A DNA stretch of 36,996 bases from contig CAMAUX010000056.1 in NCBI GenBank assembly GCA_945861435.1, positions 1 to 36,996 of the forward strand. The letters are read 5' to 3'. Below are positions 1-8,107 of this stretch, piece after piece. A program made the position numbers and the translations under genes. The stretch is from Chthoniobacter flavus (GTDB taxonomy: Bacteria > Verrucomicrobiota > Verrucomicrobiia > Chthoniobacterales > Chthoniobacteraceae). Numbering within the stretch: position 1 is the stretch's first letter; the number at the start of each line of letters is the position of its first letter. Under the pieces are notes generated by a model. The model was not told the origin of the DNA. It was given only the letters and a program-made list of their open reading frames with translations, and made no database searches.

Positions 1-236
1 GCAGCAGCAGCAGCGAATGGACGCCATGCAACGAGGGTGGAGCGCCGGACGACTTCCACCGACGGCTCCGCAGCCCGCTCCTGCGCGACCTGCCGGAGAG
101 CCGCGTCGATTCCCACTTCGGCGATCAGCTTGCGCCGAAGCGCGGGATCCTGCGCGAGGAGACGGTCAAGTTCTGCCACTTCGCCACCAGTGGCCGTGCC
201 TTGCAGATAGCGTTGGATGCGTTCACTCGGGTTCAT
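1..236 (-). CDS. Sigma-factor partner protein, N-terminal fragment (putative FecR/anti-sigma type)
   Basis: Only the first 78 codons are inside the window; the gene runs off the left edge. It starts one base after the stop codon of the sigma factor, so the two are almost certainly co-transcribed and probably translationally coupled. The visible part begins MNPSERIQRYLQGTATGGE, a short helical head (a low-hierarchy 'Q-x-x-L-x-G' segment followed by E-V-A-E-L-D-R-L-L), then a basic stretch with V-V-R-R-S and an alanine run that looks like the approach to a membrane segment. In Verrucomicrobiota and Planctomycetota, ECF sigma genes of this type are commonly followed by a membrane protein with a FecR domain, often with a LamG-like C-terminus. 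That assignment here rests on position and the shape of the head, because the FecR domain itself lies outside the window. Confidence 0.7.
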   Translation of the reverse strand, partial: MNPSERIQRYLQGTATGGEVAELDRLLAQDPALRRKLIAEVGIDAALRQVAQERAAEPSVEVVRRSTLVAWRPFAAAA

Positions 237-237
237 G

Positions 238-783
238 TCAGAGGGGCATTTGGGCGAGGCGCGTTTCGATGCAGGCCGCGAGTTTTTCGCGAAGCCTGCC
301 GAGGAGCTTGTAAAGGGCGTTGGGGGACTTGCCCGCTTGGTCGGCAAGCGTCATGACGCGGCCTTCGCCGAAGTAAGGGGCGAGCAGCAGCTCCTGATGC
401 GCTTGGGAAAACGACTCGAGACAGGAACGCAGGGCGCGCAGAGAGCGTTCGCGTTCGGCTTGATCGAACGCCTCGGCTTCCTCGATGAGCAATTCAAGGA
501 CGCCCTCGCTGAAGACGTGGCGATCGCGGCGCAGGCGGTCGATAAGGGACAGGCACTTGAAGCGGATCACGACTTTTGCCCACGGGAGGAAGCCCGCCTC
601 GTCGCGGAGTTGATCGAATTTTTCCCAGAGCGTGACACTGGCGTCCTGGATCACCTCGTCGACGCCCTGCCAGTCGGGAAGGAGGGAGCGGGCGTAGGCG
701 CGGAGGACGGGCTCATTGCGCATGAGCAGGCGGACGAAATCGCCCTGCTGAAGGGTGGTGCGCGGTTGGTCGGGGTCGGGCAT
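238..783 (-). CDS. ECF RNA polymerase sigma factor, Rhodopirellula/Verrucomicrobium family
   Basis: This 181-residue protein directs RNA polymerase to a set of promoters and is the size of an ECF sigma factor. Region 2 lies at about residues 14-85: an F-V-R-L-L start, L-R-A-Y-A-R-S-L, then the D-E-V-I-Q-D helix followed by V-T-L-W-E-K-F and F-L-P-W-A, the pattern typical of the Rhodopirellula/Verrucomicrobium ECF family. Region 4 lies at about residues 110-175, ending with a helix-turn-helix (T-L-A-D-Q-A-G-K-S-P-N-A-L-Y-K-L-L-G-R-L-R). The ATG is preceded by AGGA seven bases upstream, supporting this start. The partner gene follows after one base. Such pairs usually respond to signals at the envelope, but the target genes cannot be read from this sequence. 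The family call is strong and the regulon is unknown. Confidence 0.93.
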   Translation of the reverse strand: MPDPDQPRTTLQQGDFVRLLMRNEPVLRAYARSLLPDWQGVDEVIQDASVTLWEKFDQLRDEAGFLPWAKVVIRFKCLSLIDRLRRDRHVFSEGVLELLIEEAEAFDQAERERSLRALRSCLESFSQAHQELLLAPYFGEGRVMTLADQAGKSPNALYKLLGRLREKLAACIETRLAQMPL

Positions 784-961
784 TCCGTCATCCTATTCGC
801 AAAAGGCATCAACCTGCCGCAATTTGTCATTTTCGATGACGATGATCCGAGGTGTCCGAGGGGGATTCGCCGGGGGGAGCACCACCTCATTCACGCCAGA
901 AAACTCACGGCTCGAGCTTTTTGAGTGGAGTTAAAAAGGAGCGGGCCAGGCACGCAGGTCC

Positions 962-1032
962 ACTTGGTGCCATGGTGCCATGGTGTGCCTTTTAACCGCA
1001 GGTTCTCACGCCAAGGCACCAGGGCACCAAGT
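962..1032. repeat. Long intergenic inverted repeat (22-base arms)
   Basis: The arms at 962-983 and 1011-1032 are complementary at 20 of 22 positions and are separated by a 27-base loop that contains TTTTAACCGCAGG. Each arm is itself a repeat of TGGTGCC. The AACCGCAG/CACGCCAAGGCACCA wording resembles intergenic repeats scattered in many bacterial genomes. It has no T-tract directly after the stem in either direction, so it does not look like a simple intrinsic terminator. Confidence 0.7.
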
Positions 1033-1121
1033 TGCAAAAGACCGAGAGAATGGCTGGGCAGCGGTCTGTCCCTTGCAGCCGTCTTGACCAAGAAACAAGC
1101 GCTCGTGACGCCTCACACTGC

Positions 1122-1190
1122 CATGCCGGAGGCACGGGAACCGGTCGGCGCTCGCAGTCCGCAAGGCCGATGAAGGGACACCACCGGATC
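1122..1190. repeat. Dispersed intergenic repeat, copy A
   Basis: This copy opens with CATGCCGGAGGCA, continues with CCGGTCGGCG and CAGTCCGCAA, and closes with ACCACCGGATC. The CCGGT..GG and CCACCGG ends are complementary, so the element can fold back. The same order of blocks recurs at 10190-10271 (copy B). Both copies lie just downstream of a very large minus-strand surface-protein gene. Confidence 0.55.
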
Positions 1191-1215
1191 GCGTCTCACC
1201 ACGCGAGGCGTACCG

Positions 1216-4200
1216 TCACCGCGTGGAGACCTTTACTCGTGCGAACTTCTTCGCCGCTCCATTCACGGCGGGCAGCACCCGGACGGTCACGTTCTCGGTG
1301 AACCCATCGGCGTTGGGAGTGGTGGAGAGCACCTCGCTGGCGGCGCCCGCAGCGGACCAAGTCTGAAGATCCTCGGACACCTCCACCGTGTACATAAGGT
1401 CCACGACATTGAGCCTGCGCGGATAGGTCAGCTGCAGATAGCCGCCCACCAGCGCCCGCTGGACGATCCCGGAATCGGCGGCACGCGGGTTGGTGGCGAA
1501 TGCGTATTCGAGGAGGTTGCCAAGGCCGTCTCCATCGATGTCGCCGGACGGGCCGTCACTGGCGGCGGTGGATGTGGCGCTGATGCCGTTGGCTGTCTTC
1601 CACCAATCAGGCAGACCATCATTGAGCGTGCTCACGGGACGAGTGACGGTGAGCGTGCCGGCATCGCTGGTGTCGGAACCGCTGGTGCTGGTGACCACGA
1701 CGTCGTAGTTGCCAGCCGAGGCTGCGTTGACGCCGGCGAGGGTGAGTGTCGCCATGTAAACGCCGCTCACCGCTGCGCCACTGCTGGTCACCTGGGAGTA
1801 ACCGCTGGTGCCGGTGGTGACGGGCACGCCCGCCTTGCGCCACTGAACGCTCGGCGTCTTTCCATAGCTGGTGAACGGCGCGTAGAGCGTGATGGAATCA
1901 GCCTGCGCGACGCTCTGCGTGATTCCGGCGGGGCCGATGTACGGAGGATAACTCTCCGCCGTGATGCTCGTGATGGCACTGGAGAGCGCCGTGACAATCG
2001 CCGAGTACGAAGCCGCATTCGCACCGAGCAGGAGATCGGTCGTTTCATACGGATCATCGGTCATGTTGAAGAGTTCGTTGATGCTCGTCGTCCCCGACTT
2101 GTTGCGGATCAACTTAAAGACCTTGGCACCTCCGTTCACCGGATCGGTGTAGGTGTGGATTGCCACGGGAGCACTCGCGCCTGTCACCAAGGGCGAAAGA
2201 CGCACGCTGCCATTGGGGTTGCCCGCCGAGATGCTCTGGAGCGCAGGCCAGAGGTTGAGTCCATCCATGGGCTTGGTGTTCTGCGGAGGCACACCGGTGG
2301 CCGCGGCGAGAGTGGGAAAGAAGTCGCCCACCCAGACGTACTGGTTGCTGGTAACGCCCGCCGCAAGCACGCCGGGCCAGCGGATGGCGGCGGGCGTATG
2401 GATGCCGCCGTCGTAGCTGTCGTTCTTGGTGCCACGGAGCGGGTCATTGATGGAGCCGCTGGGTTCATTGCCGCCGTTGTCGCTGAAATAGACGACGACG
2501 GTGTTGCTGGCGATGCCCTCGCTATCGAGCGCGTTGAGTACCCGGCCGATGCCGGCGTCCATGCAGTCCACCGCCGCGCAGAGTGTGCGCCTGCCGGAGT
2601 CGGTGACGCCGAGCGCAGTGTACTTGTCGATGTAGCTCTGGGGCGCCTGTACACCCGCGTGCACGCCGTTGAAGGCGAGGTAGAGCAGCATGGGCTTGGT
2701 CTTGTCCCGGCTCACGATCTGCGCGACGGCGCGGTCGGCGAGCAGGTCTGTCGAGTACCCGCCGTTTCCCTGAAGGTCGGTGGTTTCCACAATCGGGCTG
2801 CCGTTGAGCCACCAGTCGAGCGCGCTGTTAAGGCCGGGATCCGCCGTGGTGTGCGTGAAGTAGCCGATCGCTCCGCCGTACTGCCCGTAATGAAAGTCCC
2901 AGCCACGGCTGCGCGGATGGTACTCGGGCCCCTCCATCTGCACGGTCACAGGAGCACCGTTGAGTGTGGTGGTGTAGATGTTGTTGCCCCAGCCCCCGAG
3001 GTGCCACTTGCCGCACATGAAGGTCTGGTACCCGGCGCTTCTAAAACTCTGCGGCATCATGTGCTCGGAGAGATCCACGCCGCGCTGGTTGCCGGAACCC
3101 GTGCGCACGGAACTGCGTCCAGTGAGCAGGGCACAACGCGTGGTGGCGCACACGGGCGTCGCATAGAAGCGCTCAAGCCGGATGCCTTCGTTCCCGATGC
3201 GGGCCATGTTCGGCGTCTGCACGGGCACCTGGCCAGAGGCGGTGTGGTAGCTGATATCGCCCCAGCCCTGATCGTCGGTGACGATGATGACCACGTTCGG
3301 CGCGGTGGTTGAACTCACCGCTAGGGTGAAAACCCGTGTCGCCACGCGACCCGCACCGTCGGTGACCTTCAACGTGAAGCTGTGGGAACCTGCTGCAGTC
3401 ACCGTGCCGGAAAGCAGGCCGCTGCTGCTCAGAGAAAGCCCTGCCGGCAAGCTGGAACCCGCGTTCACGCTCCACACATAGCCTGAGCCTGAACCACCCG
3501 AGACCGCGAGCGCTTCGGAATATGCGGCATTGAGCGCGGATCCGGGCAAGGCCGCGCTGGTCACGATGGTGGGCGATGGACCGGTGGTGTAGCCGCCGGC
3601 GCCCGTGCCGGTGGCGGCATTGCTGTCGGTCGCGGTGATGGTGTAGCTGACGTTCGTCCCCGAGATCTGTGCGGGTAATTGCGCGCCGTACACACCATCT
3701 CCATCGGCGCCGTCGCCATGCGCTCCATCGTCGTACATCACCAGAGTCGCGGGTGGCGCGCCGGTAGTGAGATTTACCGTGATGTCGTCGATGTCGCAGG
3801 TCGGCGGACGCGTGGGCGACGTGACCGTGTTGCCGCTGAATTGAAAGCGCATCCTGAGGTTCGCAACGAGTTCCGATGCGAGAAGCGTGTGGGAGAATTG
3901 GGCGAACGCGTGCCCGGCGCTCCCCGAGAAAATCTCGCCCAGACGGGTGTTCCATGTGGTGCCGCCATCGGAGGACACTTGGAACGCCCAGCCATTGCCA
4001 GTGCTGAGGTCCGCGGTACGCACCCAGAAGGTCACGGAGCCGGCACTGGCGCCGCCCGCATTGATCACCGGCATGGCGGCCATGGTGTCGGTGTACGTCG
4101 TGGTACCGTTACTGAACTCCAACCCCGTCCCATAAGCCGTCAGCGTGGATCCGGAGCCCGAAGCAGTGGCGGGATTGTTGAGCGTGAACGTGGTCGCCGA

Positions 4201-7200
4201 CGTGATGGAGGCCACCGTGGGATTGGGCGGGTTGGTGGTGATGGCGGTGATGCCCATCCCCACCACAAGACCGCTGGTGCTGCTGCAGGTCACCGTGTTG
4301 CTGTTCAAAGTGCTCGTCCAATTGGTGAGCGTGACGCCAGCCGCCGTGAGCGAAAGACCCGTTCCCGTGCCGGATGCAGGGGCGCTCAGCACGATCGCTG
4401 TGGCGCTGGTGATCGAGACGATCGTGGTGGCAGTGGTCGGTGCACCGAAGCTCACCGAGGGGATGTTCGGACCGGTGATGAGCATCCCCGGAATCAGCCC
4501 AGTGGTGCTCGCACAGGTGACCACGGTGGATCCGGAGGTCGTGCTGCAGCCCGTGAGCACGATCGGCACGGTGTGGTTGGCCACGTTCCCGCGCTGCTTC
4601 ACATCTCCCGCGCCGCCACTGCGCAGGGTGGTGCTTGTCCAAGTGCTCATCGCACCAGCCAGACCGCTCGTGGTGGATCCGCTCGCAAAAATCTCGCGGA
4701 AGGCGGGGCCGGTGACTTGAGCGCCCGTGTTGTACTCGAGCTGCACGCTGGTAATGGTGGCGCCGCTGGCGGGCGTCACCACGGCCGTGACGTACGGACT
4801 GTCGCTGCTGCCGGGCACCGCCGGACTCACGTTCGGTGAACCCACCGTGGGCGGCGGCACATAACCCGTGCCCGCGAGCGTGATGTCAAAGGCCGCACCG
4901 ACCGCGGAGTCACTGGTGGCGATGTGCAGACCCGCGACCTTGTTTCCCGCAGTAGAAGCGGTGAAGCGCACATCCATCGTGGTGCTCGCGCCCGCTGCCA
5001 CCGTGCCCGCGGGAGCGGCGGTGACAAGAAAGTTGGAGGCGTTGACGCCGTCGATGGAGACGCCAGTGATGGTGAGCGAGGTGCTGCCGCTGTTGCGGAT
5101 CACGAAGGCCTTCGAAGAGGTGGAGCCCACCGTGACGTTGCTGTAGTTGACCGTGCTCGCGCCGTCGGTGAGCGCACTGCCGGAGGGTTGTTCCACCACC
5201 ATCTGGGTCGCCACCGAGGTCGTGCGCACCGCGAACACCGGATAGCTCGCGGTCTTCACGTCGTAGCTGATGATACCCTGCGAATTACGGGGGGGATTGG
5301 AGGTGGTGTTGACCCCGGTCTCAACGACCCATGCCTCCGTCGTGGTGTTTTTGAGCGAGGAGGAAGACCAGTAGGCGGTCGGCAGCGCCAGCGCACGCAG
5401 GGTGATGCCGGCACCCGAGGCGGTGGCGGCAGCGCTCATCGTGAAGGTGGTCGCGCTCGTCACCGAAGCCACCGTGGGCGGCGTGGTGTTGCTGATGTGG
5501 GAAGCAGCCACCTCAGAAGGCGCCACCAGCGGCATGCCAGCGAGCAGGCCCGTCGTGTCCGCGCATGTCACCGCGGTGGAACCGCTGGTGGTGATGCAGT
5601 TGGTGAGGGTCTTCGCAAAAACCGTGCGGTTGATCGACGGCTTGATCCCCGTGGCCGAGGTGGCCGTTGCGAGGGTGTAGTCCGTGAGCGTCTGCAGCTC
5701 CTTGATGTTCGGCAAACGCCAGTCGGTGTAGCCGCCCAAAGAAAGGTTCTCCGAGTAACTCAGCGCCCCCTCCCATGTCCGCGCCGCACCGGGAAGCTGC
5801 GTCCACATCAGGCTCGTGTCCGCATCGGTGACCGTGCCGTCGAGGTTGTCGGTGTAGCTGTGCAGGTTGGTGGGCTTCGCACCGCGCACGTAGCGGGCGT
5901 GGTAGCGGAACGCGCCGCTCGCGCTGATGGTTTCACTTTTGGGTTTCCCCCCGAGGCCGCCACCCGCATTGCCACACCAGATATTGGCGGTGCTGCTGCC
6001 ATACGGGTCGCTGGTCCACCAGTACTCGGCCACACCCGCTGAATTATTCGGGAAGTAAGTGGTGTTGAGGGCCGGGTTGCTGTTCTGGTGATTGAAGAGA
6101 CTGAAGAGTTCCGCCGGCGTCGGCAGGCGCCAGTCCTTATAACCGCCGGTGGCGACGGACGCCGCATTGGCGAGCGCCGAGTCCCATGTGGACTCGCCAT
6201 TGTCGGTCTTCTGCCACATGAGGCCGGTGACATTGTCGGTCACCGTTCCATTACCGTTGTCGGTGAAGGACTGCGCGTTGATGGAATAATCTGCGTCCTC
6301 GCCGAAGGTGGTGGTGGTGTCCTGGGTCTGGCTTGTGTCGGGGAGTTTCGTCTGGCTCCACGCGCCCATGGTGTACGCCGCAAGGCGCGCGGCGGTTGTG
6401 CTGCTACCGGGCGTGTAGGTGAGCGTGGTGGTGGCGCCCGAGAGCCGCCACGTCATCGTCAGCGTATGGGGTAGCACGCTGCGATTGATCTTCCAGCACT
6501 CGTCGTAATCCACCCCGCTGATGCGCACCCGCATCAGGAAACTGTCCGCGGAAGCCGTGCCCGCGGTGTCCTCCATGAGGTTGCCCAAAGTGTCCGTCTT
6601 GAGCGACACCGGGTTTTTGAACGCCACAATGGAGGCGCCCGATACCGGCGAGGCAACGTAACCGCCCGTGCCGGACTGCCGCAGGGAACCGACCTCGGGC
6701 TGCCCGTCGACTTGGCTTCCAAAGTTTACGACGGTGCCATGGAAGGCGCTCATCATGTAAGGCGAAGCCGGGGTGCCGTAGGGATGCGTAGCGTCGGTCG
6801 TCGTGGTGCCGATCGCGTGATAGTGATAGCCCCAGCCATTGCCGATGTCGTGGCCGCCCTGTGCATCGAGCGCCTGACGCGCAGTGCCGTCCGGCTCGAG
6901 GTAGCCGTAAATCGGATAGCCATCGAGCGCCCATGCCACGGGCTTGTCGTTGCCGAGCACGCCTCCGAAGGCGCTCAGCAGGTGGGTCGGGATGATGTGG
7001 TAGTGGTAGTCGTCCGCCAAACCACAGTGCCCGCCATACACGTCCAACTCGCCAATTTCATAAGACACGCGGCCCGTGTTGTTGGCGGGGTTGAAAATCG
7101 GGATGCCGTTGGAGGCCAACGCCACTGCGCCCCGTTGGAAGTTGCCGCCCGAAAGACTGATCGGCGAGGAAGCCGGGACGGGCACCAGCGGCAGGCGCCA

Positions 7201-7731
7201 GTAATTGGGCTGCCCGTAACCAAGCGAGGTGGCGGTGCCCTCGGGATTGGTCACACTGGCGAAGTAGGCGGCGGGAATGGGCACCTGCTGCTGCCAGGAG
7301 GTGATCCCGACCATGAGATTCGGCATCATCGTGCGGTCCGGAAAGCCGTCGGACTCCTCGTAAAACGTAGTGTTATCCCAGTAATAGCGCACGAGCGGCT
7401 TAAAGGGCGCGAAGGACGCCGCCATCAGCGCCCCGTTTCCCACAGGCGCGGAGGCCGACGACGTTAGCAGGGTGGCCGGACTGAAGAGCGCGAGGCCCGG
7501 GAACAGCGAACGCGAGGAAACAGCGCGCCCATGCGCAGATGCCGCAGCAACGGATTGCGCTGGCTTGGGCGCCGAAGCAAACCAACTGGGACCGGCGACA
7601 CCGGCCGAGCCGTCAGGTGAATCATGGTGCTGGCCAAGGTCGTGCGCAATAACCGGAAAGGCAGCGACCAGAATCAACGCGAATAGGAGACGGATGGATG
7701 TCGGACGGGAGCTCATGGGGTGGGTAAGCAC
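1216..7731 (-). CDS. Giant secreted multidomain sulfatase with YHYH and Lcl_C/DUF1566 domains
   Basis: This 2171-residue protein has a probable Sec signal (hydrophobic LLFALILVAAFPVIA near residues 15-29). Domains in order: a YHYH domain (about 140-310; D-D-Y-H-Y-H-I near 240 and G-Y-H-Y-H-A near 302), two Lcl_C/DUF1566-like domains (about 484-590 and 628-820; G-L-M-W-Q and K-D-W-R-L-P), an abnormal-spindle-like 'choice-of-anchor' domain (858-954), a jelly-roll-like stretch (1200-1320), an Ig-like putative domain (1391-1471), a sulfatase (1476-1925), a second Ig-like domain (1938-2030), a D-G-D-G-L-G-N-L-L-E-Y calcium-type segment and a beta-rich C-terminus. The sulfatase has the metal motif T-D-D-Q-G-W-G-D, the catalytic segment C1528-A-T-T-R-C-A-L-L-T-G-R, K-W-H-L-G and F-S-D-N-G-G. 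It would hydrolyse sulfate esters, probably on polysaccharides, outside the cytoplasm. The GTG start is chosen because AGAGG lies six bases upstream; an ATG five codons later has no such site. Substrate is unknown. Confidence 0.88.
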   Translation of the reverse strand: MLTHPMSSRPTSIRLLFALILVAAFPVIAHDLGQHHDSPDGSAGVAGPSWFASAPKPAQSVAAASAHGRAVSSRSLFPGLALFSPATLLTSSASAPVGNGALMAASFAPFKPLVRYYWDNTTFYEESDGFPDRTMMPNLMVGITSWQQQVPIPAAYFASVTNPEGTATSLGYGQPNYWRLPLVPVPASSPISLSGGNFQRGAVALASNGIPIFNPANNTGRVSYEIGELDVYGGHCGLADDYHYHIIPTHLLSAFGGVLGNDKPVAWALDGYPIYGYLEPDGTARQALDAQGGHDIGNGWGYHYHAIGTTTTDATHPYGTPASPYMMSAFHGTVVNFGSQVDGQPEVGSLRQSGTGGYVASPVSGASIVAFKNPVSLKTDTLGNLMEDTAGTASADSFLMRVRISGVDYDECWKINRSVLPHTLTMTWRLSGATTTLTYTPGSSTTAARLAAYTMGAWSQTKLPDTSQTQDTTTTFGEDADYSINAQSFTDNGNGTVTDNVTGLMWQKTDNGESTWDSALANAASVATGGYKDWRLPTPAELFSLFNHQNSNPALNTTYFPNNSAGVAEYWWTSDPYGSSTANIWCGNAGGGLGGKPKSETISASGAFRYHARYVRGAKPTNLHSYTDNLDGTVTDADTSLMWTQLPGAARTWEGALSYSENLSLGGYTDWRLPNIKELQTLTDYTLATATSATGIKPSINRTVFAKTLTNCITTSGSTAVTCADTTGLLAGMPLVAPSEVAASHISNTTPPTVASVTSATTFTMSAAATASGAGITLRALALPTAYWSSSSLKNTTTEAWVVETGVNTTSNPPRNSQGIISYDVKTASYPVFAVRTTSVATQMVVEQPSGSALTDGASTVNYSNVTVGSTSSKAFVIRNSGSTSLTITGVSIDGVNASNFLVTAAPAGTVAAGASTTMDVRFTASTAGNKVAGLHIATSDSAVGAAFDITLAGTGYVPPPTVGSPNVSPAVPGSSDSPYVTAVVTPASGATITSVQLEYNTGAQVTGPAFREIFASGSTTSGLAGAMSTWTSTTLRSGGAGDVKQRGNVANHTVPIVLTGCSTTSGSTVVTCASTTGLIPGMLITGPNIPSVSFGAPTTATTIVSITSATAIVLSAPASGTGTGLSLTAAGVTLTNWTSTLNSNTVTCSSTSGLVVGMGITAITTNPPNPTVASITSATTFTLNNPATASGSGSTLTAYGTGLEFSNGTTTYTDTMAAMPVINAGGASAGSVTFWVRTADLSTGNGWAFQVSSDGGTTWNTRLGEIFSGSAGHAFAQFSHTLLASELVANLRMRFQFSGNTVTSPTRPPTCDIDDITVNLTTGAPPATLVMYDDGAHGDGADGDGVYGAQLPAQISGTNVSYTITATDSNAATGTGAGGYTTGPSPTIVTSAALPGSALNAAYSEALAVSGGSGSGYVWSVNAGSSLPAGLSLSSSGLLSGTVTAAGSHSFTLKVTDGAGRVATRVFTLAVSSTTAPNVVIIVTDDQGWGDISYHTASGQVPVQTPNMARIGNEGIRLERFYATPVCATTRCALLTGRSSVRTGSGNQRGVDLSEHMMPQSFRSAGYQTFMCGKWHLGGWGNNIYTTTLNGAPVTVQMEGPEYHPRSRGWDFHYGQYGGAIGYFTHTTADPGLNSALDWWLNGSPIVETTDLQGNGGYSTDLLADRAVAQIVSRDKTKPMLLYLAFNGVHAGVQAPQSYIDKYTALGVTDSGRRTLCAAVDCMDAGIGRVLNALDSEGIASNTVVVYFSDNGGNEPSGSINDPLRGTKNDSYDGGIHTPAAIRWPGVLAAGVTSNQYVWVGDFFPTLAAATGVPPQNTKPMDGLNLWPALQSISAGNPNGSVRLSPLVTGASAPVAIHTYTDPVNGGAKVFKLIRNKSGTTSINELFNMTDDPYETTDLLLGANAASYSAIVTALSSAITSITAESYPPYIGPAGITQSVAQADSITLYAPFTSYGKTPSVQWRKAGVPVTTGTSGYSQVTSSGAAVSGVYMATLTLAGVNAASAGNYDVVVTSTSGSDTSDAGTLTVTRPVSTLNDGLPDWWKTANGISATSTAASDGPSGDIDGDGLGNLLEYAFATNPRAADSGIVQRALVGGYLQLTYPRRLNVVDLMYTVEVSEDLQTWSAAGAASEVLSTTPNADGFTENVTVRVLPAVNGAAKKFARVKVSTR
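4139..4557 (-). repeat. Two tandem copies of a ~70-residue 'GLxxGM' module inside the sulfatase gene
   Basis: Two related segments of about 76 and 64 codons lie back to back (4330-4557 first in the protein, then 4139-4329). Each runs from a TSGSTVVTC-like strand through T-[ST]-G-L-[IV]-x-G-M, a V-[AS]-S-I-T-S-A-T strand and a closing A-x-G-x-G-x-x-L-T-A. The first has a cysteine pair spaced C-x10-C; in the second the first cysteine is tryptophan. They lie just before the stretch beginning G-L-E-F-S-N-G-T and look like additions to it. Boundaries are approximate. Confidence 0.65.
5392..5607 (-). repeat. 'GLxxGM' module inserted in frame inside the second Lcl_C domain
   Basis: Residues 709-780 of the giant sulfatase form a 72-residue module with the pattern N-C-x10-C, T-T-G-L-L-A-G-M, V-A-S-V-T-S-A-T-T-F-T-M-S and a closing G-A-G-I-T-L-R-A. 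It sits between S-I-N-R-T-V-F-A-K-T and A-L-P-T-A-Y-W-S-S-S, which are contiguous parts of the Lcl_C fold in the first domain of the same protein (L-N-T-T-Y-F-P then Y-W-W-T-S). The domain is therefore interrupted by the module. Weak matching ACCCT sequences are present near both ends but could be part of the module consensus. Confidence 0.65.
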
Positions 7732-8043
7732 GTCAATCCTCTCAAAACCAGCACCAGCGCGGGAGGCTCAAATTGTAAGGGAAAAGTAAAAGGAGAGCGG
7801 CTTTGTAAAGCGCAACTCAAAGTCACGCTCAGCTAATGGTCCCTCCCCTCGGACGGATATTGGTGGGATGCATGGCGATCCTCTGCCTCGCTGGCACTTC
7901 TTCTGATTGCCTGTGCGATCCCCTTCGAAGCCACCATAGTCCATCCACTCCGGGCCAGCGCCCCTGTTTGAAAACCCATCACCCATCAGGCATTTCCGAA
8001 CCAAGGTGCCCTTTTGATCGGCGCGAAGTTCCGCGGTAAAAGC
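7732..8043. other. Intergenic region upstream of the giant sulfatase gene
   Basis: No gene can be supported in these 312 bases. The short reading frames show no recognisable family. The region carries the ribosome binding site of the sulfatase gene at its left end and the transketolase terminator beyond its right end. I could not identify a clear promoter. Confidence 0.6.
7738..7742 (-). promoter_or_regulatory. Ribosome binding site deciding the GTG start of the giant sulfatase
   Basis: The minus strand reads AGAGG, then six bases, then GTG at 7731. The nearest in-frame ATG, at 7716, has no purine-rich sequence at a usable distance. This favours the GTG start, and both choices keep the signal peptide intact. 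Confidence 0.6.
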
Positions 8044-8079
8044 AAAAGGCGCCGCCCTGCATCGCAGGACAGCGCCTTT
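8044..8079 (-). terminator. Rho-independent terminator of tkt
   Basis: Read on the minus strand, AAAGGCGC pairs with GCGCCTTT, with TCCTGC/GCAGGG extending the stem and a short GAT loop, followed by a T-rich tract (TTTTGCTTTT). It begins 28 bases after the transketolase stop codon. The stem is strong and the tail has the expected form. Confidence 0.85.
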
Positions 8080-8107
8080 CAAACTACTCGCCCGGAGGCG
8101 GACCGAA

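Larger units (their letters stand above)
784..1215. other. Intergenic region between the sigma factor and the giant sulfatase gene
   Basis: No convincing gene is present in these 432 bases; the short reading frames here have no recognisable products. The stretch holds the promoter side of the sigma-factor gene and the downstream side of the sulfatase gene, both read on the minus strand. It contains a long imperfect hairpin (962-1032) and one copy of a dispersed repeat (1122-1190), both listed separately. Confidence 0.7.

Noticed and set aside
2155-6042. Long plus-strand open frames opposite the giant sulfatase (up to about 385 codons).
   Set aside because: They follow the antisense strand of a well-supported coding region, are rich in arginine, glycine and histidine and show no domain. 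They are expected from the base composition of a high-GC gene.
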